From assembly GCA_001805005.1 (NCBI GenBank), contig MHDO01000149.1:1-42503 (forward strand): a DNA stretch of 42,503 nt, read 5' to 3'. Positions within the stretch are counted from its first letter, which is position 1. Each line of letters begins with the position of its first letter. The DNA is from Nitrospinae bacterium RIFCSPLOWO2_12_39_16. Its GTDB lineage: Bacteria > Nitrospinota > Nitrospinia > UBA9942. Below, piece after piece: positions 1 through 8,245 of the stretch. The notes below the pieces were generated by a model that worked only from the letters and a program-made list of their open reading frames with translations, searched no databases and was not told where the DNA came from. The position numbers and the translations under genes were made by a program.

Positions 1-1560
1 CCTACATCCGATGGTAAAAACATACTTTATATTTCTACGGCAGGTGGTGATCACAGCGTCTGGATTATGGATATGAATGGCGAAAATGAGAGAAGATTGA
101 CATCAGGAGGGACAGGAGATTGGTTCCCTGCGATGAATCCTGACGGCAAGGAGATTGTATTTGTAAGCACAAGACTTGGCAATGGTGATATATGGACGAT
201 AGATTCAGCAGAAAAGAGATACCACAGATTGACCTATACTGATCTGCCAGAGTTTTCCCCTGCATGGAGTCCTGATGGCTCAAGGGTTGCCTATGTAACC
301 AATCAGGGTGGAGAATTTGATGTCTGGATTATGGATAGGGATGGGAAAAATAAGAGGCGTTTGACAAAAGGGTTATCAGATAAAAATTGGGGGAACAGAT
401 TCTCGGCAATTAAGATAATGGAAACTGCAGGCTATTATCATCTCTCATGGCATCCTGATGGGACAAAGCTCCTTTTTACTGAATGGGAGACTGACACTAA
501 CACTAATCAGGAAAAGACATATATCTCTGTTCTTGAGTTTGATAAAGGAATATTGGATAAAATAGAGGTGGACAGAACACCTATTCCTGAATGGACATTA
601 ATAGGAGAAAAGGAATTAACTGTAGGTGAATGGGAGGATTTTGGGCCAGCCTTTAGTCCAGATGGCGGTTCCATTGCCTTTTCATCCAACAGGAGCGGTA
701 GCTGGGATATATGGAGTATGGAATTCAATGGAGAAAACTTAAGGCAACTTACAAAAGGGGATGATGATGAGTTGGCTCCAGTATATAGTCCCGATGGTAA
801 GGAAATAGCATTTTTGAGAAGCCAGAAGCCAGAAGCCAGAAGCCAGAAGGATGAAACAAATTTTGAAAATCTTCAATCGTCAATCGTCAATCGTCAATAT
901 TCATTGTGGATAATGAAAAGTGGCGGGAGTGGTGCTAGGCAGATTACAAAAGGTATTCCTATTATATCCTATCCTGCGTGGCATCCAAATGGTAGAAAGA
1001 TTGCCTTTGTTGTTAGAGAGGAAGATGGGACTAATATATGGAGTTATGATCTTGAAAATTCTAAAATGCAAAGGCTTATTGTTGCCATGCAGAGCGTAGT
1101 AACAAGTAAAGGCGAGCAACTTCCTTATTCCCCCTTAACAAAGAAGGGAGACGGAGGGTTATCTCTCTATCGCATTGGGTATAATCCTGCTGGTGATAAA
1201 ATCACCTTTGAATCTAATAGCTCTGGAAATATAGAGATATGGACAATGAGAGCTGATGGAACCAATCTTGCCCGTATTACAGAGGGGGATAGTCCTCATT
1301 GGAATCCTATCTGGAGTCCTGATGGGAAGTTCATAGCCTATTCAACCGAAAAGCTGGGAGAGGAGGCAGGACATCATAATTGGCGGAATTATAATATCTG
1401 GGTAGCAAATACAGAGACCCATGAAGAGAGAATAATTACTGGTGAGGAACAGACAGACTGGAATCCTGTGTGGAGTCCTGATGGTAAAAAAATTGCCTAT
1501 GTTACTAACAGGGCGGATGGCTTTAAACATTTCGGTATCTGGATGCTGTATTTGAAATGA
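1..1560 (+). CDS. PD40/TolB-like double beta-propeller protein, paralogue 1 (5' truncated by window edge)
   Basis: The reading frame is open from base 1 and ends at a TGA, so the 519 visible residues are the C-terminal part of a longer protein. Ten PD40 motifs of the type WSPDGKKIAY are visible; aligned with the complete paralogues downstream they are motifs 3-12, so about two blades and the signal peptide lie upstream. The TolB/PD40 family (WD40-like Pfam repeat) folds into six-bladed propellers used for protein binding. The protein ends with the tail IWMLYLK, which all six paralogues share in near-identical form. A loop after motif 8 carries in-frame heptamer repeats (821-848, 874-898). The SD of the next gene starts directly after the stop. 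Function is unknown; an exported binding protein is likely, a catalytic role is not supported. Confidence 0.9.
   Translation, partial: PTSDGKNILYISTAGGDHSVWIMDMNGENERRLTSGGTGDWFPAMNPDGKEIVFVSTRLGNGDIWTIDSAEKRYHRLTYTDLPEFSPAWSPDGSRVAYVTNQGGEFDVWIMDRDGKNKRRLTKGLSDKNWGNRFSAIKIMETAGYYHLSWHPDGTKLLFTEWETDTNTNQEKTYISVLEFDKGILDKIEVDRTPIPEWTLIGEKELTVGEWEDFGPAFSPDGGSIAFSSNRSGSWDIWSMEFNGENLRQLTKGDDDELAPVYSPDGKEIAFLRSQKPEARSQKDETNFENLQSSIVNRQYSLWIMKSGGSGARQITKGIPIISYPAWHPNGRKIAFVVREEDGTNIWSYDLENSKMQRLIVAMQSVVTSKGEQLPYSPLTKKGDGGLSLYRIGYNPAGDKITFESNSSGNIEIWTMRADGTNLARITEGDSPHWNPIWSPDGKFIAYSTEKLGEEAGHHNWRNYNIWVANTETHEERIITGEEQTDWNPVWSPDGKKIAYVTNRADGFKHFGIWMLYLK
821..898 (+). repeat. In-frame heptamer repeats in propeller paralogue 1
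   Basis: Four exact GCCAGAA units (821-848), then three CAATCGT units plus CAAT (874-898). They code the loop RSQKPEARSQKDE and the segment before YSLWIMK, between motifs 8 and 9. Confidence 0.9.
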
Positions 1561-1575
1561 AGGAGGATGATTAAA

Positions 1576-3702
1576 ATGAATAAAAAGCTAATATTAACCG
1601 CAGAGACACAGAGGCGCAGAGGAATATTTTTTGTTTTTAAGCCCATTAATGTTTTTCTCCGTGTCTCCGTGCCTCTGTGTTTTTTTCTTACATCTTGCTT
1701 CTTGTTGCCAACACTGTCATATGCACAGGAGCTTCCATATTCTGTCAGGAATATTACTGATGGAGGGCAGGTAGATTTTCATCCTGATTTTAGACCCGAT
1801 GGTAAGGAGCTCGTATTTGCATCCAGGAGTGAAATATCTAAAGACAATAAAGAGTTCTGGAATATCAGCCCCTATCATGTAAATTTATGGCTAATAGATT
1901 CTAATGGTAATAACAGGCGACCACTAACCTCTGGTAAAGTAATAGATTGTTATCCTTCCTTTACCCCTGATGGCGAGAAGATATTGTTTGTCTCAAACAG
2001 GGGAGGGCAGTGGGATATATGGTCTATAAAAACGGATGGCTCAAGCCTTACCCGTCTTACAGATAATCAGGATAAAGATTATTCTCCAAGGGCAACACAG
2101 GATGGAAAACATATTTTATTTTTCAGCACACCAACACATAGTGAAGCAGGTTATATTACAGAGAGTGTCTGGATTATGGATATGGATGGAAAAAATGCAA
2201 GGAGATTGACCTCCGGAGGCAAGGGTGATTGGTATCCATCTATGCATCCTGATGGAACAGAGATTATATTTGCGAGTATGAGACTTATCGGCGGGAGTCT
2301 CTGGACAATAGATATGGAGGGCAGAGATTACAAAAGGTTGACCTATGGGAAGGTATTGGAATTTTTCCCCAACTGGAGTCCTGACGGAACAAAAATCGCT
2401 TATATTTCAAGGAGGGAGCATGCATCCTTTGATACTGTAGGTGATACAAAAAATGACCCTCTTGAGATATGGGTTATGGATAGAGATGGGAGCAATAAAA
2501 GACAGTTAACAAAAAATATATCAGGAGGAATCTGGGATTCAAGATTTAACTTGAGAAAGCCATTAGACTTCATCAGTTATTATCATCTCTCATGGCACCC
2601 TGATGGCACAAAGCTCGCACTGACCACTTGGGAGAAGGAACAAAAGGGGAGTTACATAAGTATAATTGAATTTGATAAAGATACCCTAAATAGACTGCCT
2701 GTCTTGAATGAAGGGCCAGTTCTTCAATACACCCTGCTCGGAGAGAGGGAGCTTACTAAGGGGGAATGGGAGGATTTTGGTCCATCCTTCGGCCCTGATG
2801 GCAATGCGATAGTCTTTTCATCAAACAGAACAGGTAATTGGGATATCTGGAGTATAGGAGCGGATGGTGAAGGATTAAAACAAATAACAAATGAAACTGA
2901 TGATGATATTGCCCCTGTCTTCAGTCCTGATGGAAAGGAGATAGCATTTTTGAGGAGCCAGAAGCCAGAAGCCAGAAGCCAGAAGGATGAAACTGATTTT
3001 AAAAATCTTCAATCTTCAATCTTAAATCTTCAATATGATTTGTGGGTAATGAAGAGTGATGGGAGTGGTATGAGGAAGATTACAAAAAATATTCCTATTT
3101 TATCCTATCCTATATGGCACTCTGACGGTAAAGAGATTGCATTTGTATCAAAAGGAGATGAGGGGATTGGAATATGGAGATATGATGTTAATCGTCATAG
3201 TAGTAAGAAGGTCGCTATTATCTGGAATAGTGAACAAGAAACAGGAAGCAAGAAGCAAGAAGCAGGAAAAGGAAAATATTATCCATTTAATGAACTATTT
3301 CTTTACCGGATTGATTATAACAGGAAGGGTGATAAGCTCACATTTGAATCAAATCTATCAGGTAATGTGGAAATATGGGTAATGCATAGCGATGGAAGCA
3401 ATATGAGTAAGATTACAAGAGGCAATGAACCGCACTGGAATCCCGTTTTTAGTCCGGATGGAAAAATGATAGCTTATGCAACGGAGAAATTTGCCTCAAA
3501 TTTAGGACCTCCTTTCTGGCCTGCCTCTAATTATAATATCTGGCTGACAGATATAAATACAGGAAAAGAAGAAGCACTTACGGCTGAAGAGCAGACAGAT
3601 TGGAATCCTGCATGGAGTCCGGATGGAAAAAAAATCGCCTATGTCACTAACAGGTCAGGCGATTTTAAGCATAATAGTATATGGCTGTTGTATTTGAAAT
3701 AA
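1576..3702 (+). CDS. Exported PD40/TolB-like double beta-propeller protein, paralogue 2
   Basis: 708 residues. I chose ATG 1576 over ATG 1567 because AGGAGG (1561-1566) touches 1567 but sits nine bases before 1576. A signal peptide is cleaved near residue 50 (LSYA|QE); its coding sequence is an imperfect inverted repeat of the CACAGAGACACAGAGG type. Twelve PD40 motifs follow, most simply two six-bladed propellers. Six of them precede the conserved spacer YTLLGERELTKGEWEDFGP and six follow it. The loop after motif 8 contains four GCCAGAA heptamers and four AATCTTC-like heptamers in frame. It groups with paralogues 1 and 4 by N-terminus and C-terminal blades. No enzyme motif is visible. Probable role: extracytoplasmic binding or scaffold protein. 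Confidence 0.9.
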   Translation: MNKKLILTAETQRRRGIFFVFKPINVFLRVSVPLCFFLTSCFLLPTLSYAQELPYSVRNITDGGQVDFHPDFRPDGKELVFASRSEISKDNKEFWNISPYHVNLWLIDSNGNNRRPLTSGKVIDCYPSFTPDGEKILFVSNRGGQWDIWSIKTDGSSLTRLTDNQDKDYSPRATQDGKHILFFSTPTHSEAGYITESVWIMDMDGKNARRLTSGGKGDWYPSMHPDGTEIIFASMRLIGGSLWTIDMEGRDYKRLTYGKVLEFFPNWSPDGTKIAYISRREHASFDTVGDTKNDPLEIWVMDRDGSNKRQLTKNISGGIWDSRFNLRKPLDFISYYHLSWHPDGTKLALTTWEKEQKGSYISIIEFDKDTLNRLPVLNEGPVLQYTLLGERELTKGEWEDFGPSFGPDGNAIVFSSNRTGNWDIWSIGADGEGLKQITNETDDDIAPVFSPDGKEIAFLRSQKPEARSQKDETDFKNLQSSILNLQYDLWVMKSDGSGMRKITKNIPILSYPIWHSDGKEIAFVSKGDEGIGIWRYDVNRHSSKKVAIIWNSEQETGSKKQEAGKGKYYPFNELFLYRIDYNRKGDKLTFESNLSGNVEIWVMHSDGSNMSKITRGNEPHWNPVFSPDGKMIAYATEKFASNLGPPFWPASNYNIWLTDINTGKEEALTAEEQTDWNPAWSPDGKKIAYVTNRSGDFKHNSIWLLYLK
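1599..1680 (+). repeat. Imperfect inverted repeat coding a signal peptide (paralogue 2)
   Basis: Left arm CGCAGAGACACAGAGGCGC (from 1599) and right arm CTCCGTGTCTCCGTGCCTC (from 1657) are partly complementary. The left gives AETQRRRG, the right gives RVSVPLCFF. Confidence 0.7.
2957..3031 (+). repeat. In-frame heptamer repeats in propeller paralogue 2
   Basis: Four GCCAGAA units (2957-2984) and four AATCTTC-like units (3004-3031), at the homologous loop position and nearly the same as in paralogue 1, so these two copies probably share the insertion by descent or gene conversion. Confidence 0.88.
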
Positions 3703-3715
3703 GGGGGGATTTACC

Positions 3716-5965
3716 ATGAATAGAAAAATCAGAAGACAGAAGATAGAAGTCAGAAGTCAGACCTCTTGCCTCCGCAGGCTAAAGCCTACGGCTACTCATT
3801 GCTCATTGCTCATTGCTCATTGCTTCTTGTTACTCACACTGACACTGACACTTGCACTTAGCGATGTCTTTGCAGCATCAGAGGGAAGGCCTAATCACAT
3901 GTCGGAAGAGATATTGAAAACAAAGAAGGTTGTCGCAGTTCCCGAAGATGTTCAAGTTCCTTACACTGTCAGGAGGGTTACTGATGGCAGTTCTATTGAT
4001 TACCATCCTGAATTCAGCCCTGATGGAAAACAGATTGTGTTTATATCAAAAATAGATAATGTTGAGGCTAAGAAAAAAGGAGAGTTCTGGCACAAGACAC
4101 CTTATTATTTGAATCTATGGCTCATGGATTCGGATGGCAGGAATAAACGGCAATTAACATCCGGAGAATTTCAGGATTTTGCCCCAAAATGGACAGCAGA
4201 CGGGGAAAAGATATTTTTTGTCTCAAATCGCAGAAACGGCAGGTGGGATATATGGTCTGTAGATATAAATGGCTCAAACCTTGCCAGGATTACAGAGACT
4301 GAAGGAAATACAGGTTTATGGGAAAGGTCTCACTATCCTTTCCCTACACCTGATGGCAAAGGGATGGTTTTTATAATCTATAAAAAATCACATGGAAGTG
4401 TATGGTATAAGGATATGGAAAGCGGAAATATAAGGAGAATAACATCAGGAGGTTTTGGAGATGACTTTCCTATGGTTTCCCCTGATGGTAAAGAGATTGT
4501 CTTTAAAAGCACGAGACAGGGCAATGGAGATATATGGTCAATAGACAGCTCGGGGAAAAATTATAGGAGATTGACTTATGAGGATTATCCTGAGTTTTAT
4601 CCTGCATGGAGTCCGGATGGAACAAAGGTTTCTTATATTACAAACAAGGGAGGCGTCTTTGATGTGTGGCTCATGGATAGGGACGGCAGGCATAAAAAGA
4701 AATTGACAAAATATCTGTCAAAGGGGGCATGGGGATTAAGGTTTGATTATAATGACCTCACTGAGGCGGGATATTACCATGTTTCATGGCATCCTGATGG
4801 AACAAAGCTTGCTTTAACTACATGGGAGCCTGATAAAAAAGAGAGTTATTTGACAATGCTTGACTTTGGAAAGGATATTAATAAGGCGGCTGAGGAATTG
4901 CCCGAAGAAAAAGAAACCCTTCCTGAATATACTCTCATTGGAGAGAAAGAACTTACAGGCGGCGGAAATTATGATGATTTTGGTCCATCCTTCAGCCCTG
5001 ATGGTAAAACAATAATCTTTGCTTCCAATAGGAAGGGGAACTGGGATATCTTGAGCATAGGTGTTGATGGTGAAGGATTGCGGCAGATAACAAAAGATGC
5101 AGGTGATGAAGTTGCTCCAGTATATAGCCCTGATGGGAAGGAGATAGCATATCTTAAAGAAGCAAATCCTAAATCCGAAATCCTAAATCCTAAATATGAT
5201 ATCTGGGTAATGAATAGTAACGGGAGCGAGGCAAGGAAGGTTACGAATGGTATTGAGGTGATTTCCTATCCAGCATGGCATTCTGATGGTAAAGAGATTG
5301 CCTTTGTGGTAAAGGGAGATAGCGGACCAGAGATACGATTGCTTTCCCTTGACAAAAGGGGACAATCTCCTCAGGCGGTTGTTTCTATATGGGATACTGA
5401 AAAACCCAATCCTGTGATGTTTCCATTTACAAAGGAGGGAGAGAAAGAGGAATTTACCCCTCAGGAGATAGCAAAGATGAAGGAATTATTCCCGAATATA
5501 AAATTAGGGATGGGTGGATTAACTCCATTTACAAAGGGTGAAACGATTGATGTCCCTTATCCACTGAATGAATTTCTTTATAGAGTTGATTATAGTGCTA
5601 CAGGCGACAGAATTATATTTGAGTCTAATAAGACCGGTAATATTGATATATGGTCGGTAAGGAGGGATGGGACAGAATTGAACCGTATTACTAAAAAGGA
5701 TGGTCCTCATTTGAATCCTGTTTTCAGCCCTGATAATAAAAAGATTGCATATGCCCGCAGAAAATTAGATTTAAGCTCCTATAATGAAGTGAATTATAAT
5801 ATATGGATTGCTGATGCTGAAACAGGTGAAGAGATGCCGATTAATGGAGAGGAGCAGACAGACTGGAATCCTGCTTTCAGTCCTGATGGCAAAAAAATTG
5901 CCTATGTCACCAATCGCTCAGGGGAGTTTAAGCATTATAATATATGGATGCTGTATTTGAAATGA
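3716..5965 (+). CDS. Exported PD40/TolB-like double beta-propeller protein, paralogue 3
   Basis: 749 residues, starting at ATG 3716 behind an AAGGGGGGA ribosome site. The long signal peptide (to about residue 54, DVFA|AS) has a basic n-region made by 7-nt repeats (CAGAAGA/CAGAAGT, 3730-3757), a small AGGCT-AA-AGCCT hairpin, and a hydrophobic core made by four TCATTGC heptamers plus CACTGA repeats. Twelve PD40 motifs are present. Together with paralogues 5 and 6 it forms a subgroup marked by GEFWHKTPYYLNLWLMDSDG near the N-terminus. The loop after motif 8 carries the AAATCCT heptamer insert (5164-5194). A Pro/Lys-rich linker around residues 555-615 separates motifs 9 and 10. No catalytic residues are recognised; a binding role is inferred. 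Confidence 0.9.
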   Translation: MNRKIRRQKIEVRSQTSCLRRLKPTATHCSLLIAHCFLLLTLTLTLALSDVFAASEGRPNHMSEEILKTKKVVAVPEDVQVPYTVRRVTDGSSIDYHPEFSPDGKQIVFISKIDNVEAKKKGEFWHKTPYYLNLWLMDSDGRNKRQLTSGEFQDFAPKWTADGEKIFFVSNRRNGRWDIWSVDINGSNLARITETEGNTGLWERSHYPFPTPDGKGMVFIIYKKSHGSVWYKDMESGNIRRITSGGFGDDFPMVSPDGKEIVFKSTRQGNGDIWSIDSSGKNYRRLTYEDYPEFYPAWSPDGTKVSYITNKGGVFDVWLMDRDGRHKKKLTKYLSKGAWGLRFDYNDLTEAGYYHVSWHPDGTKLALTTWEPDKKESYLTMLDFGKDINKAAEELPEEKETLPEYTLIGEKELTGGGNYDDFGPSFSPDGKTIIFASNRKGNWDILSIGVDGEGLRQITKDAGDEVAPVYSPDGKEIAYLKEANPKSEILNPKYDIWVMNSNGSEARKVTNGIEVISYPAWHSDGKEIAFVVKGDSGPEIRLLSLDKRGQSPQAVVSIWDTEKPNPVMFPFTKEGEKEEFTPQEIAKMKELFPNIKLGMGGLTPFTKGETIDVPYPLNEFLYRVDYSATGDRIIFESNKTGNIDIWSVRRDGTELNRITKKDGPHLNPVFSPDNKKIAYARRKLDLSSYNEVNYNIWIADAETGEEMPINGEEQTDWNPAFSPDGKKIAYVTNRSGEFKHYNIWMLYLK
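3730..3823 (+). repeat. Composite heptamer/hairpin repeat coding a signal peptide (paralogue 3)
   Basis: CAGAAGA-like units (3730-3757), AGGCT-AA-AGCCT hairpin (3776-3787) and four TCATTGC units (3796-3823). Related composites occur at 10468 and 12775. Confidence 0.85.
5164..5194 (+). repeat. In-frame AAATCCT heptamers in propeller paralogue 3
   Basis: Four units (one with G for T) at 5164-5191 plus AAAT, coding NPKSEILNPK in the loop after motif 8. Confidence 0.88.
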
Positions 5966-5980
5966 GGGAGGTTGATTAAA

Positions 5981-8143
5981 ATGAACAAAAACCTAATATT
6001 AACCACAGAGACACAGAGGCGCAGAGGAAAAAACAACTTAAAGAAATCTCTGTGTCTCAGTGCCTCTGTGGCTTTTTCTTGCATCTTGCTTCTTGCATCT
6101 TGCTTCCTGTCACCGACACTGGCACTTGCACTGGAAGAGGAACTTCCATACTCCATCACAGATATTACATCTGGAGAGGCAGTAGATTTTTACCCTGAGT
6201 TCAGCCGTGATGGAAAACAGATTGTTTTCTCCTCTAAGCCATTGGACGGTAGTTATTTCACTGATATGCATCTGTGGATTATGGATGCCGATGGAAATAA
6301 CAGACGGCAGATAACAGATAAGAGTGCGATGTATCTTCAGCCTACCTTTACACCTGATGGAGAAAAGGTTGTTTTTATCTCCAATTTGGAAGATGGACTA
6401 TGGGATATATGGTCAATGAAAATTAACGGTTCAGGGCTTACCCGACTGACAAAGGACAACCAGAAAGAGTTTTTTCCGATTGTTACCTCTGATGGTAAAA
6501 ATGTGATTTTCATAGGAAGATATTTTGGAACGGATAGTGTATTTATTATGGATACTGATGGCAAAAATCTGAAAAGATTGACTTCCGGTGGAAATGGAGA
6601 TTCCTTTCCTGCGGTTTGTCAGGATGGAAAGGATATTATTTTTTCCACAACGAGGCTTGGTAATAGCAATCTCTGGACAATAGACAGAGAAGGGAAGATA
6701 TATAATCGTCTTACCTTTGAAGATACAATAGAGTTTTCACCATCCTGCAGCCCTGATGGAAAAAGGATTGCCTATGTTGCCATAGAGGGAGGGGCTAAGA
6801 CTTATAGCAAGGCACGGAAGGGATTTGAGTTTAAAGAGATATCCTATAGGGAAAGGTCATTTGATATGTGGTTGATGAACAAGGATGGAAGCGGCAGGAG
6901 GCAGATTGCAAGAAATATATTTGAGACGGGACCGAGTATGAGGTTGTTCAAGTCCGTAGATGTTATAGAAGGGATTAACTACTATCACATCTCATGGCAT
7001 CCTGATGGTAAAAAGATGATATTGAGCAGATGGAATAAGGACAAAGCGGGGAGTCGTATCAGTATCTTGTCATTAGATAATGAAGTTGTTGAAAAATTAC
7101 CAATCACCGAAACACCGCTTTCTGAGTATTCTCTTCTCAGTGAAAAAGACCTTACCGGTGGGGATTGGGATGACATCACCCCAAGTTTTGCCCCGGATGG
7201 CAAGGGTATAATATTTGCCTCTAACAGAAATGGCGGGTGGGATATATGGAGGCTTTGGATTGCGGATTGCGGATTGCGGATTGCGGATTGCAAATCAGAG
7301 TTTGATGATGCAAAGCTGGAACAGCTAACAAAAGGGGATGATGATGAGTTGGCTCCAGTATATAGTCCTGATGGCAAAAAGATAGCTTATTTACGAAATA
7401 CGAAAGACGAAATACTAAATACGAAATATGATATATGGTTAATGAAAACTGACGGGAGTAGTGCGAGGCAGGTTACAAATGGGATTTCTGTTCTTTCCTA
7501 CCCTGCATGGAAACCTGATGGGAAAGAGATTGTCTTTGTGTCTGAAGGTAATGAACAAGCCCCTGAAATATGGGGATATAATATCGCTGAGGGGAGTCTT
7601 AAAAATATTGCATCCATTAAGGACGCTTTACTTCTTGGCTCCAGATTAAATAAGAAAACTAATATTGAACTTATCAGTGACAGGCGAAATATAAATACTT
7701 CTAATCCGCTATCAATAGGTGCAGGTGGTATCTATCCATTTAATAAATTTCTTTATCGTATAAATTATAGTCCTCGCGGCGACAGAATTATATTTGAACT
7801 GGATATGAAAGATAGCATAGGTATATGGACTATTAATAGTGATGGTAATGGTCTTACTCCTGTTATGACAGAGGATTCTCTCTACTGGACGCCGGTCTTC
7901 AGCCCGGATGGCAGAAAAATAGCCTATTCAAAAAAGGCAGGTAAACAGTTTGCCCCGATATATTGGACGGATTACAACATCTGGATAGCGGATGTTGATA
8001 GCGGTGAGAAGATGATGATTAATGGGGAAGAGCAGATAGACTGGTTTCCATCATGGAGCCCTGATGGAAAGAAAATAGCTTATGTTACTAATCGTTCGGG
8101 AGATTTCAGCCGCTTTAATATATGGCTGTTGTATTTGAAATAA
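5981..8143 (+). CDS. Exported PD40/TolB-like double beta-propeller protein, paralogue 4
   Basis: 720 residues. ATG 5981 is preferred over TTG 5972 because GAGGGAGG ends at 5971, nine bases upstream. The signal peptide (cleavage near residue 50, TLALA|LE) is encoded by an inverted repeat whose left arm (6002-6027) gives TETQRRRG and whose right arm (6047-6071) gives SLCLSASVA. Twelve PD40 motifs follow. Two separate heptamer runs lie in loops of the second propeller: five GGATTGC copies at 7257-7291 reading IADCGLRIADC, and five TACGAAA-like copies at 7392-7426. The former introduces two cysteines not found in the sister proteins. It groups with paralogues 1 and 2. Function unknown; exported binding protein is the inference. 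Confidence 0.9.
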   Translation: MNKNLILTTETQRRRGKNNLKKSLCLSASVAFSCILLLASCFLSPTLALALEEELPYSITDITSGEAVDFYPEFSRDGKQIVFSSKPLDGSYFTDMHLWIMDADGNNRRQITDKSAMYLQPTFTPDGEKVVFISNLEDGLWDIWSMKINGSGLTRLTKDNQKEFFPIVTSDGKNVIFIGRYFGTDSVFIMDTDGKNLKRLTSGGNGDSFPAVCQDGKDIIFSTTRLGNSNLWTIDREGKIYNRLTFEDTIEFSPSCSPDGKRIAYVAIEGGAKTYSKARKGFEFKEISYRERSFDMWLMNKDGSGRRQIARNIFETGPSMRLFKSVDVIEGINYYHISWHPDGKKMILSRWNKDKAGSRISILSLDNEVVEKLPITETPLSEYSLLSEKDLTGGDWDDITPSFAPDGKGIIFASNRNGGWDIWRLWIADCGLRIADCKSEFDDAKLEQLTKGDDDELAPVYSPDGKKIAYLRNTKDEILNTKYDIWLMKTDGSSARQVTNGISVLSYPAWKPDGKEIVFVSEGNEQAPEIWGYNIAEGSLKNIASIKDALLLGSRLNKKTNIELISDRRNINTSNPLSIGAGGIYPFNKFLYRINYSPRGDRIIFELDMKDSIGIWTINSDGNGLTPVMTEDSLYWTPVFSPDGRKIAYSKKAGKQFAPIYWTDYNIWIADVDSGEKMMINGEEQIDWFPSWSPDGKKIAYVTNRSGDFSRFNIWLLYLK
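6002..6071 (+). repeat. Inverted repeat coding a signal peptide (paralogue 4)
   Basis: Left arm ACCACAGAGACACAGAGGCG (from 6002) and right arm CTCTGTGTCTCAGTGCCTCT (from 6048) are largely complementary; they give the basic n-region and the start of the hydrophobic core. Confidence 0.82.
7257..7291 (+). repeat. Five exact GGATTGC heptamers in propeller paralogue 4
   Basis: 35 bases reading WIADCGLRIADC. It lies in a loop between motifs 7 and 8, a second insertion site besides the common one. Confidence 0.9.
7392..7426 (+). repeat. Five TACGAAA-like heptamers in propeller paralogue 4
   Basis: Units TACGAAA (three), GACGAAA and TACTAAA, coding RNTKDEILNTKY at the common loop after motif 8. Confidence 0.85.
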
Positions 8144-8245
8144 TTAATGATAGTTTCATTAGTTTTATTAGTTGGATTGGTTAAAAGCAATAAAACTAAT
8201 AAGACCAATGCAACCAATAAAACAAATTGAAGGGGAGAATTTACT
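8144..8245. repeat. Intergenic hairpin repeat between paralogues 4 and 5
   Basis: Perfect 12-base inverted arms ATTAGTTTTATT (8158-8169) and AATAAAACTAAT (8189-8200), with further partial complementarity (TTGGATTGG against CCAATGCAACCAA). There is no T-run after the stem, so it does not look like an intrinsic terminator. The SD AGGGGAG of the next gene follows at 8231-8237. Confidence 0.75.

Noticed and set aside
821..898. CRISPR-like array
   Set aside because: The units are 7-base tandem repeats without spacers and lie inside a coding frame.
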